Below are positions 33,363-41,911 of a stretch of 48,699 nucleotides of DNA, in pieces. Both the position numbers and the translations under genes were made by a program. The DNA is from Cesiribacter andamanensis AMV16 (GTDB lineage Bacteria; Bacteroidota; Bacteroidia; Cytophagales; Cyclobacteriaceae): the NCBI RefSeq assembly GCF_000348925.1, contig NZ_AODQ01000018.1:1-48699 (forward strand), in the 5' to 3' direction. The notes under the pieces are model-generated. The model was not told the origin of the DNA, did not search any database, and saw only the letters and a program-made list of their open reading frames with translations. The first letter of the stretch is position 1, and each line of letters opens with the position of its first letter.

Positions 33363-34043
33363 ATGCAGGAAAAAACCGCCCTCTACCTGGTCCCTACCCC
33401 CATCGGCAATCTGGAAGACATTACCCAGCGCGCCCTGCGCATTCTGGGCGAGGTGGATCTGATCCTGGCCGAAGATACCCGCACCTCGGGCAAACTGCTG
33501 AAGCATTACGAGATCCGCAAGCCGCTGCAAAGCTATCACGCTCACAATGAGCACGGGCAGGTAGAGCGCCTGGTGGAGAAGATGAAAGGGGGCACTGTTA
33601 TGGCGCTGGTCACTGATGCCGGCACCCCGGCCATTTCCGATCCCGGCTTTCTGCTGGTGCGCGCCTGCATTGCGGCCGAGCTGCGGGTAGAGTGCCTGCC
33701 CGGCGCCACGGCCTTTGTACCCGCCCTGGTCAATAGCGGGCTGCCGGCCGATAAGTTTGTGTTTGAAGGCTTTCTGCCCCAGAAAAAGGGGCGCCAGACC
33801 CGCCTGCAGGAACTGGCCAGGGAAGAGCGAACGTTTATCCTGTACGAATCCCCGCACCGGCTCGTTAAAGCCCTGCAGCAGCTGGCCGAACATCTGGGCC
33901 CCGAGCGCCGCGCCTGCGTAAGCCGGGAGCTTAGCAAGCTGTTTGAAGAAAACCGGCGCGGAACCCTAACCGAACTCTATGAACACTACAACGAGCACCC
34001 TCCCAAAGGAGAAATTGTCCTGGTGGTGGAGGGCAAAAAATAG
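33363..34043 (+). CDS. rsmI: 16S rRNA (cytidine-1402-2'-O)-methyltransferase
   Basis: 226 aa from ATG 33363; a TTG at 33345 is in frame but overlaps the promoter-like box. It methylates the ribose of C1402 in the decoding centre. Canonical RsmI motifs are all present: LYLVPTPIGNLEDITQRAL, AEDTRTSGKLLKHY, VTDAGTPAISDPGFLLV, and EGFLPQKKGRQTRLQELA, with ILYESPHRLVK near the C-terminus. The last 65 bp overlap the start of lnt in another frame. Confidence 0.95.
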   Translation: MQEKTALYLVPTPIGNLEDITQRALRILGEVDLILAEDTRTSGKLLKHYEIRKPLQSYHAHNEHGQVERLVEKMKGGTVMALVTDAGTPAISDPGFLLVRACIAAELRVECLPGATAFVPALVNSGLPADKFVFEGFLPQKKGRQTRLQELAREERTFILYESPHRLVKALQQLAEHLGPERRACVSRELSKLFEENRRGTLTELYEHYNEHPPKGEIVLVVEGKK

Positions 34044-35637
34044 CCGCTGGTTTCTGCCGGGCCTGGCGGCCACCAGCGTATTGCTGTTCTGGCTAAGCTG
34101 GCCGGTATTGCCGTTTGCACCCCTGCTCTTCGCTGCTTTTGTGCCCCTGCTGCTCATGGAACAGCACATTGGCCAGGGGGGGTATAAAAAGCCGGGTCGC
34201 CTCCTGGCCGGCTGGTGGTATCTGGCCCTGCTGGGCTGGAATGGCGCCACCACCTGGTGGGTGATCAACTCTACCCTGATAGGGGGCGTCTTTGCCAACC
34301 TGGCCAATGCAGGCCTGATGCTTATTCCCCTCTTCCTGTTCCGCTATACCAAACAGCGTACAGGCCCCTGGCTGGGCTACCTGAGCTTTATTCTCTACTG
34401 GATCACCTTTGAGCACATACACCTGAGCTGGGACCTGAGCTGGCCCTGGCTTACGCTGGGCAATGCCTTTGCCATGCATCCCGAGTGGGTGCAGTGGTAT
34501 GAGTGGACCGGTGTCTTTGGCGGCAGCCTCTGGGTGCTGCTGGGCAATGTGCTTATCTTTCTTCTGTTCTTCTACCGGCAGGAAGCGCCCCGCTTTTCGG
34601 CCAAAAACCTGCTTCCCATACTGCTCTGGATTCTGCTGCCCATTGCCGCCGGCTATATCCGCTACTGGGGCTATGAAGAGAAGGGCATTGAGCAGGAAAT
34701 TGTGATCCTGCAGCCCAACATCGACCCCTTTACCGAAAAATTTGCCGGCTCAGAGAATTTCATCCCCTATGAGGAGCAGGTGCGCCGCTTTATGCAAAGC
34801 AGCCAGACGCAGCTTACCCCCTCAACCGATTTTCTGCTCTGGCCCGAAACCGCCATCGACCAGGCCTTTGACGAAGCCTACCTGCACCAGCAACCCATTA
34901 TCCGGGAGATCAAAGCCTTTACCCGCCAGTACCCCAAGCTATCGCTGCTCACCGGCATTACCTCCTACGGCATGTATGCCAATGCACAGGTAGCCCCCCC
35001 TACGGCCCGCTTCCGGGATGGTATCGGCTATTTTGATGTGTTCAACACTGCCTATTTTGTAAGCGAGCAACTGGACTCTACTTATCACAAAAGCAAGCTG
35101 GTGCCGGGCGTAGAGATCATGCCCTATCCGCAGGCCCTTAGCTGGCTGTCTGAAACACTCTTTAACCTGGGCGGCTCCTCTGGGGGCTTTGGCCGGCAGG
35201 AGGAGCGCACCGTTTTTTATGACAGCGAGGGAATCGGCATTTCGCCCTCCATCTGCTACGAATCGGTCTATGGTGATTTTATGGCCGAGTTTGTGCGCAA
35301 CGGGGCCAACTACATCTTCATTATCACCAATGATGGCTGGTGGGGCAATACCGCCGGCCACAGGCAGCACTTCCACTATGCCCGCCTGCGGGCTATCGAG
35401 AACCGGCGCAGCATAGCCCGCTGTGCCAATACGGGCATTTCGGGCTTTATGAACCAGCGGGGCGATGTGCTGCAGGCTACCCCCTATTGGGAGCCGGCCG
35501 TAATCCGGGGCAGCATCCGGGCCAACGAGCAGCTCACTTTCTATGCCCGCTACGGCGATTACCTGGCCCGCACCGCCGCCTGGATTGCCGCCTTTGTACT
35601 TATTGCCGCCTTTGTGCGCAAACGGGCCAAGCGATAG
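33979..35637 (+). CDS. lnt: Apolipoprotein N-acyltransferase
   Basis: 552 aa inner-membrane enzyme that adds the third acyl chain to lipoproteins. Several membrane helices (about 30-220) precede the nitrilase-type domain, whose catalytic triad is E290 (LLWPETAID), K371 (TYHKSKLVPGVE) and C426 (PSICYES). It ends in a final hydrophobic helix and a basic tail. ATG 33979 overlaps rsmI by 65 bp. The next ATG is about 55 codons further on and would delete the first helices, so a long overlap or an internal TTG (34015) must be used. Confidence 0.92.
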   Translation: MNTTTSTLPKEKLSWWWRAKNSRWFLPGLAATSVLLFWLSWPVLPFAPLLFAAFVPLLLMEQHIGQGGYKKPGRLLAGWWYLALLGWNGATTWWVINSTLIGGVFANLANAGLMLIPLFLFRYTKQRTGPWLGYLSFILYWITFEHIHLSWDLSWPWLTLGNAFAMHPEWVQWYEWTGVFGGSLWVLLGNVLIFLLFFYRQEAPRFSAKNLLPILLWILLPIAAGYIRYWGYEEKGIEQEIVILQPNIDPFTEKFAGSENFIPYEEQVRRFMQSSQTQLTPSTDFLLWPETAIDQAFDEAYLHQQPIIREIKAFTRQYPKLSLLTGITSYGMYANAQVAPPTARFRDGIGYFDVFNTAYFVSEQLDSTYHKSKLVPGVEIMPYPQALSWLSETLFNLGGSSGGFGRQEERTVFYDSEGIGISPSICYESVYGDFMAEFVRNGANYIFIITNDGWWGNTAGHRQHFHYARLRAIENRRSIARCANTGISGFMNQRGDVLQATPYWEPAVIRGSIRANEQLTFYARYGDYLARTAAWIAAFVLIAAFVRKRAKR

Positions 35638-35677
35638 TGGCGTGGGACTAAAAGAGGGATAGCGTCCCCCAGTGCCC

Positions 35678-35780
35678 CCAGGTGGTGTTTTCAACACCTG
35701 GCATGCAGCCCCACTTGTTAGTGTTCTCACCAACACGCCACTGCTAACTTAACCCCCTTGTTGGTGTTTTCACCAACAAG
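35678..35780. repeat. Three GTTGGTG-TTTT-CACCAAC hairpins
   Basis: Three related 24-nt hairpins in 103 bp. CCAGGTGGTG-TTTT-CAACACCTGG (35678-35701) has a single G.T pair. CTTGTTAGTG-TTCT-CACCAACACG (35714-35737) has two mismatches. CTTGTTGGTG-TTTT-CACCAACAAG (35757-35780) is perfect. The first seven bases after the stem loop differ, but the core G(T)TG-TTTT-CA(A)C is shared. They fill the 270 bp spacer between lnt and the phosphatase gene; no open frame of note overlaps them. The rest, 35781-35907, holds nothing recognisable. Confidence 0.75.
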
Positions 35781-35907
35781 CCTACATTACCGGATAGATA
35801 CGCCCCAGAATACCAATTTCACCAGAGAACAAACCCTTTTTTACCCCATCCGCTCCCCCTTTTGAGCACGTACACATGATCAAACCGGAGTATATACTTT
35901 TTAGCCC

Positions 35908-36714
35908 ATGAACCCAGAACAGATTCTTCAGCCCACCCTGGACCTGATCAAAGAAACCGGCCTTTTCATTCGCCGGGAGGGCCGCAATTTCGACCGCAGC
36001 AAGATTGAACAAAAAGGCCTCAACGACCTGGTTTCCTATGTCGACAAACAGGCCGAAGAGCGGCTGGTAAGCGGCCTGCGCCAGTTGCTGCCGGGCTGCG
36101 GCTTTATTGCCGAAGAAGGCACTGCCCAGGCCGCTGATGAAGAATACAAATGGGTGATTGACCCCCTGGACGGCACCACCAACTTTCTGCATGGTCTGCC
36201 CCCCCATGCCGTAAGCGTAGGCCTGCTGCAGGGCCGGGAGCTGGTACTTGGCGTGGTCTATGAGGTGATCGGCGATGAGCTCTTCTGGGCCCAGAAGGGG
36301 CAGGGCGCCTATTGCAACGGCCAGCGCATTTCCGTATCGCCCATCGACAAACTCTCTGGGGGACTCATGGCCACCGGCTTTCCCTATTATGATTTTGGGA
36401 TGATGGAGGTATACCTGCAGATCCTCAACGAATTCATGCGCAGCAGCCACGGCCTGCGCCGCCTGGGCTCTGCGGCCGTAGACCTGGTGTATACCGCTAT
36501 GGGCCGTTTTGAGGGCTTCTATGAATACAACCTCAATGCCTGGGATGTGGCCGCCGGCATCCTGATTGTGCAGGAAGCGGGCGGAACGGTTACTGACTTT
36601 AAGGGGGGCTCCGACTACCTCTTCGGCCGGGAGATTATTGCCACCAATGGCCGGGTGCATGCCGAGGTGCTGGAGATTATCCGCAGCCGCTGGCACAAAG
36701 GCCAAGGAAAATAA
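35908..36714 (+). CDS. Inositol monophosphatase family protein
   Basis: 268 aa. A Mg2+-dependent sugar/inositol phosphatase. Metal ligands are visible: E70 (FIAEEGT), D85 and D88 in WVIDPLDGTTNFLHG, and the C-terminal aspartate in AWDVAAGILIVQEAGG. Substrate could be inositol phosphate, 3'-phosphoadenosine phosphate or fructose bisphosphate; length and motif spacing resemble SuhB-type enzymes. It follows the hairpin cluster and precedes the YdeI-like gene by 72 bp. Confidence 0.92.
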   Translation: MNPEQILQPTLDLIKETGLFIRREGRNFDRSKIEQKGLNDLVSYVDKQAEERLVSGLRQLLPGCGFIAEEGTAQAADEEYKWVIDPLDGTTNFLHGLPPHAVSVGLLQGRELVLGVVYEVIGDELFWAQKGQGAYCNGQRISVSPIDKLSGGLMATGFPYYDFGMMEVYLQILNEFMRSSHGLRRLGSAAVDLVYTAMGRFEGFYEYNLNAWDVAAGILIVQEAGGTVTDFKGGSDYLFGREIIATNGRVHAEVLEIIRSRWHKGQGK

Positions 36715-36786
36715 GCCCTCTGCCCAAAAACGTCTGTTGGTAAATTGCCCAGGCAGTGACTATATTGGGCCGCAAACTCCCTACCC

Positions 36787-37413
36787 ATGAGCACCCTGCT
36801 GAACAAACTGCGGATAGATCCCTTGGCGCCTTCCCTGCTCCTGAACCTGCCGGCCGAGGCAGTGCCTTACTTTCCCGGCCTGGCCTACCATACCCATCCA
36901 CAGGAGTCCAGCTACCCCTTTGTGCTGCTGTTTGTACACAGCAGGGCCGAGCTGGAGCAGCTGGCGCCCCGGGCGCTACAGGCCCTGGCCAAAGGGGGCA
37001 GCTTCTGGGTAGCTTACCCAAAAAAATCATCCGGCATCAAAACCGATATCAACCGAGATGCCGGTTGGGATGTACTTGTGGCTGCCGGCCTGGGCGCAGT
37101 AGCAGCCCTGAGTGTTGACAGCACCTGGAGCGTGCTGCGCTTTAAGCCTGAGGCCGACGTGGCCCGCAAGGGCGCTTACCGCACCAACCAGCCCCTGCCC
37201 AGACAAACGGGCCCACGTCAGCTGGAGATCCCCCAGGAGGTACAGCAGCTGCTGGACCAGCATCCTGCCGAAAGCGCCTTCTTCGAAGGTTTGGCCTATA
37301 CCCACCGTAAGGAGTATGTACACTGGATCACCGAGGCCAAACGTCCCGAGACACGCCAGCGCCGCCTGGAGCAGATGCTTGCCCTGCTGCAGGAAGGCAA
37401 AAAAGGGAAATAA
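36787..37413 (+). CDS. YdeI/OmpD-associated family protein
   Basis: 208 aa, no signal peptide. The first part (about 1-130) resembles the small DUF3052-type domain, with VLLFVHSRAELEQLAP and FWVAYPKKSSGIKTDINRDA. The C-terminal 60 residues, EVQQLLDQHPAESAFFEGLAYTH... RKEYVHWITEAKRPETRQRR, are the signature of YdeI/OmpD-associated proteins. Their function is not established; one E. coli relative is linked to antimicrobial-peptide resistance. It is flanked by short spacers on the same strand. Confidence 0.75.
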   Translation: MSTLLNKLRIDPLAPSLLLNLPAEAVPYFPGLAYHTHPQESSYPFVLLFVHSRAELEQLAPRALQALAKGGSFWVAYPKKSSGIKTDINRDAGWDVLVAAGLGAVAALSVDSTWSVLRFKPEADVARKGAYRTNQPLPRQTGPRQLEIPQEVQQLLDQHPAESAFFEGLAYTHRKEYVHWITEAKRPETRQRRLEQMLALLQEGKKGK

Positions 37414-37427
37414 GCTCGGAGCTTGTA

Positions 37428-37435
37428 TATTTTTG
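37428..37435 (+). promoter_or_regulatory. Promoter-like -7 box in the spacer before the desaturase
   Basis: TATTTTTG matches TANNTTTG, 232 bp before the desaturase start, in an AT-rich part of the 246 bp spacer. T-rich sequence makes chance matches likely. The rest of the spacer shows no structure. Confidence 0.25.
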
Positions 37436-37659
37436 CACCCTAATACTATTTTTTTGACTTATTTTTTGTATCTTTTCCTTATCCAAGTCTACTTCTAACT
37501 CCTCCTTTTGCCAGCTGCCACTCCCCGGGGTTCTGCCACCTTCAGGGAATGCGCGTTCAGGCTTGTTTTGTAGCCTGCTGCCTGCTACGAGCCTGTCAGC
37601 TTGCTGATTCTCCCGGCCTTTTCCTGCACCAAAGGGTGCTCTCTATATTTTTCGGGCCT

Positions 37660-38753
37660 ATGAAATCATCGCTTGAATTCACCAAATCGGCGCAGGACAG
37701 CGCCTATTTGCGGGAGCTGCAGCAGCTGGTACAGCAAAAAGTAGCAGGCCTGCCCCCACAGCGCTTACAGCTTGCCCGCGTTCGGGCGCTGCTGTTGCCG
37801 GCACTGTATTTTCTGCTCTACGCCCTGGCCCTGCTGCTGCGCAACAACCCCCTCTGCTACCTGCTGCTATTTGGAGCCATGGGGGCCTGCCTTGTGCTTA
37901 TTTTTTAAACCTGGTGCATGAAACGGTGCATAATACCCTGTTTCGGCCTACAAATTTAAATGCAGCATTTCTGTACCTGTTTGATCTGATTGGTGCCAAT
38001 AGTTATATCTGGAAACGCCGGCACCTGCACCTGCACCATAATTTTCCCAATGTAGCCGGCTGGGATTCTGATATTGAGCAGGCTTCCCTGTTCCGGATCT
38101 TTCCCCACGACCCCCATAGATCCATTCACAGGCACCAGCCCCGGCTGCTGTTTTTGCTCTACCCCTTTTATCTGGCCAACTGGCTGCTGGTACGCGATTT
38201 TAAAGATTTCTTCAGCAAGCAGCAGGTAATACGAAAGATTACCCGCATCCCCCTGCCCGAGTACGCCAAGCTTTTTTTCTTCAAGGGGCTTTTTCTCACC
38301 TATATCCTTGGGGTACCCTTCATGCTGGGAGTGCCGCTGCTTCTGGCAATTGGAGCCTTTCTGCTGCTGCTGCTCACTGCCAATGCGTTTGCCTTATTTG
38401 TGCTGCTTACGCCCCACACCAATACCCAGAATGCTTTTCCGCTGCCCGATGCCCGGCATACCCTGCCCCAGAGCTGGCTGCTGCACCAGTTTAGCACCAC
38501 CAATGATGTAAGCGGCTCTAACTGGTGGTACCGGCATGTGATGGCCAATTTCAACTGCCATCTGGCGCACCATCTGTTTCCGCGCATCCCCTATGTGTAT
38601 GCCCCGGAAGTGACCCAGGTAATCCGGGAGTTTGCCCGGCAACACCAGCTGCCCTACAGGACCTACCCCCTGCTGCAGGCCCTGCGCTTCCATTATCAGC
38701 TTATCTGCCAAAATGCTGTAGGTGCAGCAGATTTTTTAGAAGAAGACATGTAG
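37660..38753 (+). pseudogene. Fatty acid desaturase split by a frameshift
   Basis: Two frames together make one membrane desaturase. Frame 1 (37660-37908) encodes MKSSLEFTKSAQDSAYLREL and two helices, ending ACLVLIF-stop. Frame 2 (from about 37899 to 38753) begins LNLVHETVHNTLF and carries all three histidine boxes: HETVH, HLHLHHNFPN and NCHLAHHLFP. A run of six T (37901-37906) spans the break; one more T would read ...VLIFLNLVHETVH... without interruption. The joined protein would be about 364 aa, the normal length. Either it is a real null allele, a homopolymer sequencing error, or P-site slippage at TTT-TAA. A GTG at 37914 could restart translation but would lose the first helices. Confidence 0.85.
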
Positions 38754-38765
38754 CCCTCCTTTGCC

Positions 38766-40235
38766 ATGCCCCCTTATCAGTTTGCCGATCTGCACTGCCA
38801 TCCTACCCTCAAACCCTACGGGCATTCCCGCAGTGCCCCAACAGGCCGCTGGGGGCCTCAGCATGTGTGGTACTACGATCCGCCCGGCCCGCTCACCAAA
38901 GCTCTTAACCGCCTCATTGGCCTTACCAAGTTTAGCCAGGCCGATTTTACCAGCCTGGCCAAAGGGGGTGTACGGCTGGCGCTGGTTTCACTATACCCTT
39001 TTGAAAAGGGCTTTTTCATCAACGGTGCCTTAAACGGGCCCCTATCCGCCCGCCTGGCCAATCTGGTAACAGGCATTGGCTATACCCGGGTGCGGCAGCT
39101 GCAGCGCCACACCAACTACTTTCAGGATCTGGAAGAAGAACGCCACTTTTTACGCAGCAGTTGTAAACACTTTGAGGTAGAGGGTAGGGAGTGGCAGTGG
39201 CAGCTGGCCGGCAGCTGGCAGGAGGTGGCGGCGCTTCTGGCACAGGACCGGCACATTTCCGTGGTGCCCACCATCGAGGGGGCACATGTATTCAATACAG
39301 GCCTGGCCGCCTACGGCCGCCCCACCTGCGAGGCCGAGGTGCTGCACAACATTGCTGCCGTTAAAGCCTGGGACTATCCTCCTTTCTTCATCACGCTGGC
39401 GCATAATTTCAATAACGATCTGTGTGGCCATGCCCGTAGCCTGGAGCGGCTGGGGCCGCTGGTAAATCAGCAGCAGGGACTACATGAGGGCTTTACCCCC
39501 CTGGGATACCGGGTGGTTGAGGCGCTGCTGGAGCAAAGCGGGGGCCGGCGCATTCTCATCGATGTAAAACACATGAGCCTGCAGGCGCGCCTGCAGTATT
39601 ACCAGCTGTTGGAGCACAACTGGGGCGGTGGGGTTCCGGTGGTGGTAAGCCATGGCGGCGTAGTCGGCCGAGCGCTGAAAGCCCCTGCGGCAGCCAGCGC
39701 CGGCAGCAGCTTATTTTGTGCAGATGACATCAATTTTTATGATGAGGAGCTGGTGTACATTGCCCGCTCGGGTGGTCGCTTTGCCCTGCAGCTGGATGGC
39801 GGGCGGCTGGCCTTGCCTGCCTACATCCGCAAAAGCCTGTTTAGCCGGAAGCGCCCGGAGGGGGTGCTGAAGTCGGCGGCGGTGGTGTGGGCACACCTGC
39901 AGTACATTGCAGAGCTGCTGGACCGGCATGGGCTTTTTGGCTGGGGCACTACCACCATTGGCAGCGATTTTGATGGTACCATCAACCCCCTGGAGGGCCT
40001 CTGGACAGCCGAGTGCCTGCCGCAACTGGCCAGTGCGCTGAACGTGCATGCCCGGCAGTACCTGAGTGGGTCCAATTCCCTGTGTATGCCGGAAAACAAA
40101 GCAATCAGTCCCGACGAGCTTGTGGAGCGCTTTATCTTTACCAATGCGCTGCACTTTCTGCAGGCGCACTTTACTGCAGCACCGGATGCCGGTGAAAGGG
40201 CTGTTGCCGGTCAAACAGGTAGCGGTAGGTGGTAA
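38766..40235 (+). CDS. Membrane dipeptidase-like metallopeptidase (family M19)
   Basis: 489 aa, longer than classical renal dipeptidase homologues (about 370-400). It has no signal peptide. The metal site is seen in FADLHCHPTLKPYGH near the N-terminus; the bridging glutamate in VPTIEGAHVF; then IDVKHMS, VVVSHGGV and the C-terminal TIGSDFDGTINPLEG, all M19 landmarks. M19 enzymes hydrolyse dipeptides, some with D-residues. It follows the desaturase by 12 bp, so they are probably co-transcribed. Its last 65 bp overlap the 3' end of the converging GNAT-like gene. Confidence 0.87.
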   Translation: MPPYQFADLHCHPTLKPYGHSRSAPTGRWGPQHVWYYDPPGPLTKALNRLIGLTKFSQADFTSLAKGGVRLALVSLYPFEKGFFINGALNGPLSARLANLVTGIGYTRVRQLQRHTNYFQDLEEERHFLRSSCKHFEVEGREWQWQLAGSWQEVAALLAQDRHISVVPTIEGAHVFNTGLAAYGRPTCEAEVLHNIAAVKAWDYPPFFITLAHNFNNDLCGHARSLERLGPLVNQQQGLHEGFTPLGYRVVEALLEQSGGRRILIDVKHMSLQARLQYYQLLEHNWGGGVPVVVSHGGVVGRALKAPAAASAGSSLFCADDINFYDEELVYIARSGGRFALQLDGGRLALPAYIRKSLFSRKRPEGVLKSAAVVWAHLQYIAELLDRHGLFGWGTTTIGSDFDGTINPLEGLWTAECLPQLASALNVHARQYLSGSNSLCMPENKAISPDELVERFIFTNALHFLQAHFTAAPDAGERAVAGQTGSGRW

Positions 40236-41382
40236 GCAGGCGGCTTTGCTCAGCACCCAGATTGCGGGAGATGTTGAGCATTTTGGGATTGAAATCGCCC
40301 TGCCACTGCAGCTCTACTTCTTTGTAGCGGGTCTTTGCCTTGATCACCTTCTCAGCTTCTACGATCATATAATAATCTACTCCGCTCCCCTGAAACTGGG
40401 GCACAATGCCGTAGATGATGCCCACAAATCTGGTGCAGACTCCCAGCTGTTTCAGCACCATAAACCGGATTTTAGCCCACCAGCCGAAGCGGCCGTTCAG
40501 GTGTTTTACCAGCTGGTTTATGTCCGGAATATTGATCCACATGGCCACCGGCTCCCCTTTGTGGTAGACAAACCAGACCAACCGCCGGTCTAAAATGGGC
40601 TTCATAAAAGAAAAAAGTTTGTAGGCCTGCTGCGGCTGCATTTCCTTGTTGCCCTCATGACTGGCCCAGGCCTTGTTATAGACCGTGCAGAAGTCCGCCG
40701 CCAGCTGCTTCAGGTTGGCAGTTTTCAGGTAGCGTGCCTCAAAATCGGGATTGGCCGCAAAGCGTGCATGCGCCTCGTAGAATTTTGGCTGCAGCTGGGT
40801 GGAGGTGCCGGCCACCGGCAGGCGCCAGCAGATCTGGTTGTAGAAATTCTTGAAGCCATAGGCCTCAAACAGGCGCTGGTAGTAGGGGGGATTGTAGTTC
40901 ATGGTATAGAGCGGCTCCTGAAAGCCCTCTACCAGCAGGCCCCACCAGCGGTCCCGCTCCCCAAAATTGATGGGGCCATCCATGGCCTGCATGCCCCGCT
41001 GCTGCAGCCATTCCCGGGCCGTATTGAAGAGCTGGTTGGCGGCCTCCTGCTGGTCGATGCAGTCGAAAAAGCCAATACCCCCCACCCGCATGCCATCTCC
41101 CTTATTCGTATAGCGGGGGTCTACAAAAGCGGCAATACGGCCAATGGGAGTTCCCTGTGGGTTATAGAGCAACCAGCGCAGGGCCTCGCCCCGCCGATAG
41201 GCCTTGTTTTTGGCCGGATCGAACACTGCCTTCACATCCGTATCCAGCGGACGGATCCAGTTTGGCTGCTGCCTGTTCAGGGCTACATGCACCTGCAAGA
41301 AGTCCTGCTCCAGCAAATGGTCCGTTACCGGCACTACTACATTTCTGGAATAGCTGATTTTTTTGGATTGGGTAGCCTGCAT
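40171..41382 (-). CDS. GNAT-like acyltransferase family protein
   Basis: 403 aa, no signal peptide. It is of the double-domain type annotated in Bacteroidota as GNAT/N-acetyltransferase: RWLLYNPQGTPIGRIAAFVDP and GGIGFFDCIDQQEAANQLFN in the first half (first GNAT-like unit), then MDGPINFGERDRWWGLLVEGF and GFKNFYNQICWRLPV, and a second beta-rich part with FVYHKGEPVAMWINIPD. The acyl acceptor is unknown. It converges on the M19 gene with a 65 bp overlap of coding ends. Confidence 0.7.
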   Translation of the reverse strand: MQATQSKKISYSRNVVVPVTDHLLEQDFLQVHVALNRQQPNWIRPLDTDVKAVFDPAKNKAYRRGEALRWLLYNPQGTPIGRIAAFVDPRYTNKGDGMRVGGIGFFDCIDQQEAANQLFNTAREWLQQRGMQAMDGPINFGERDRWWGLLVEGFQEPLYTMNYNPPYYQRLFEAYGFKNFYNQICWRLPVAGTSTQLQPKFYEAHARFAANPDFEARYLKTANLKQLAADFCTVYNKAWASHEGNKEMQPQQAYKLFSFMKPILDRRLVWFVYHKGEPVAMWINIPDINQLVKHLNGRFGWWAKIRFMVLKQLGVCTRFVGIIYGIVPQFQGSGVDYYMIVEAEKVIKAKTRYKEVELQWQGDFNPKMLNISRNLGAEQSRLLTTYRYLFDRQQPFHRHPVLQ

Positions 41383-41911
41383 AAAAAGTGAAGTTAAGGG
41401 ACTAACAACATGCCAGCGTCTAGAGGGTCCGATTCCCCATTAGGGAGGGAAGCAGCGGTTTCAAAGAGGTAAAGATACAGCTTCCGTAAGAAAAACTGAA
41501 CACCTGCCGGGGCTCCCCCAGCACTTTTCCGCCAGCGGCTTAAAATACCCTGCAGGCGGTTTTCAACTATTCCTGTGGAGCGCTGCAGCAAGGCTGTGTT
41601 CACTTCTTCACACAAAAAATATTGGTGAAATTTTCCTCACCTGCCTAAACACTCCCACCCTGCTTCTGTTAGCTTTTTTAAGTGTTGTTAGGGCAACACT
41701 AGAACAGACCCTCACTCTTCTGGCGTTGGTTGGCGGATGAATTCGCAACGAATAACAACAGTGGCAAACTTTTTCACAGCGGATATTCCTCTCTGCGGCA
41801 CCGCTGCTGCTTTGTGCTTTTCTCCGGGAAGCCTCCCTTTCAGAGTTTCCTGTCCGCTCCGGCAGGGCATCCTGCGCAGTCTCGCAATTTTTAGACGAAC
41901 CATTTTTATAC
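41383..41911. other. 529 bp spacer between divergent genes
   Basis: No convincing gene. It contains a short inverted repeat AGTGTTG - TTAGGG - CAACACT (41681-41700) without a following T-run. The upstream regions of the GNAT-like gene (-) and the first giant secreted protein (+) must both lie here. The candidate boxes I see (TATCTTTA on the minus strand about 90 bp before the GNAT start) have mismatches. Confidence 0.4.

Noticed and set aside
35638-35780. CRISPR array (repeated hairpins with spacers)
   Set aside because: Only three units, unequal spacing, strongly diverged repeats and no cas gene in the window.
41415-41450. TAGAGGGTCCGATTCCCC, which resembles a tRNA T-arm
   Set aside because: The stem does not extend to five pairs, no matching acceptor stem, D-arm or anticodon arm was found on either side, and no partial-gene context supports an attachment site.
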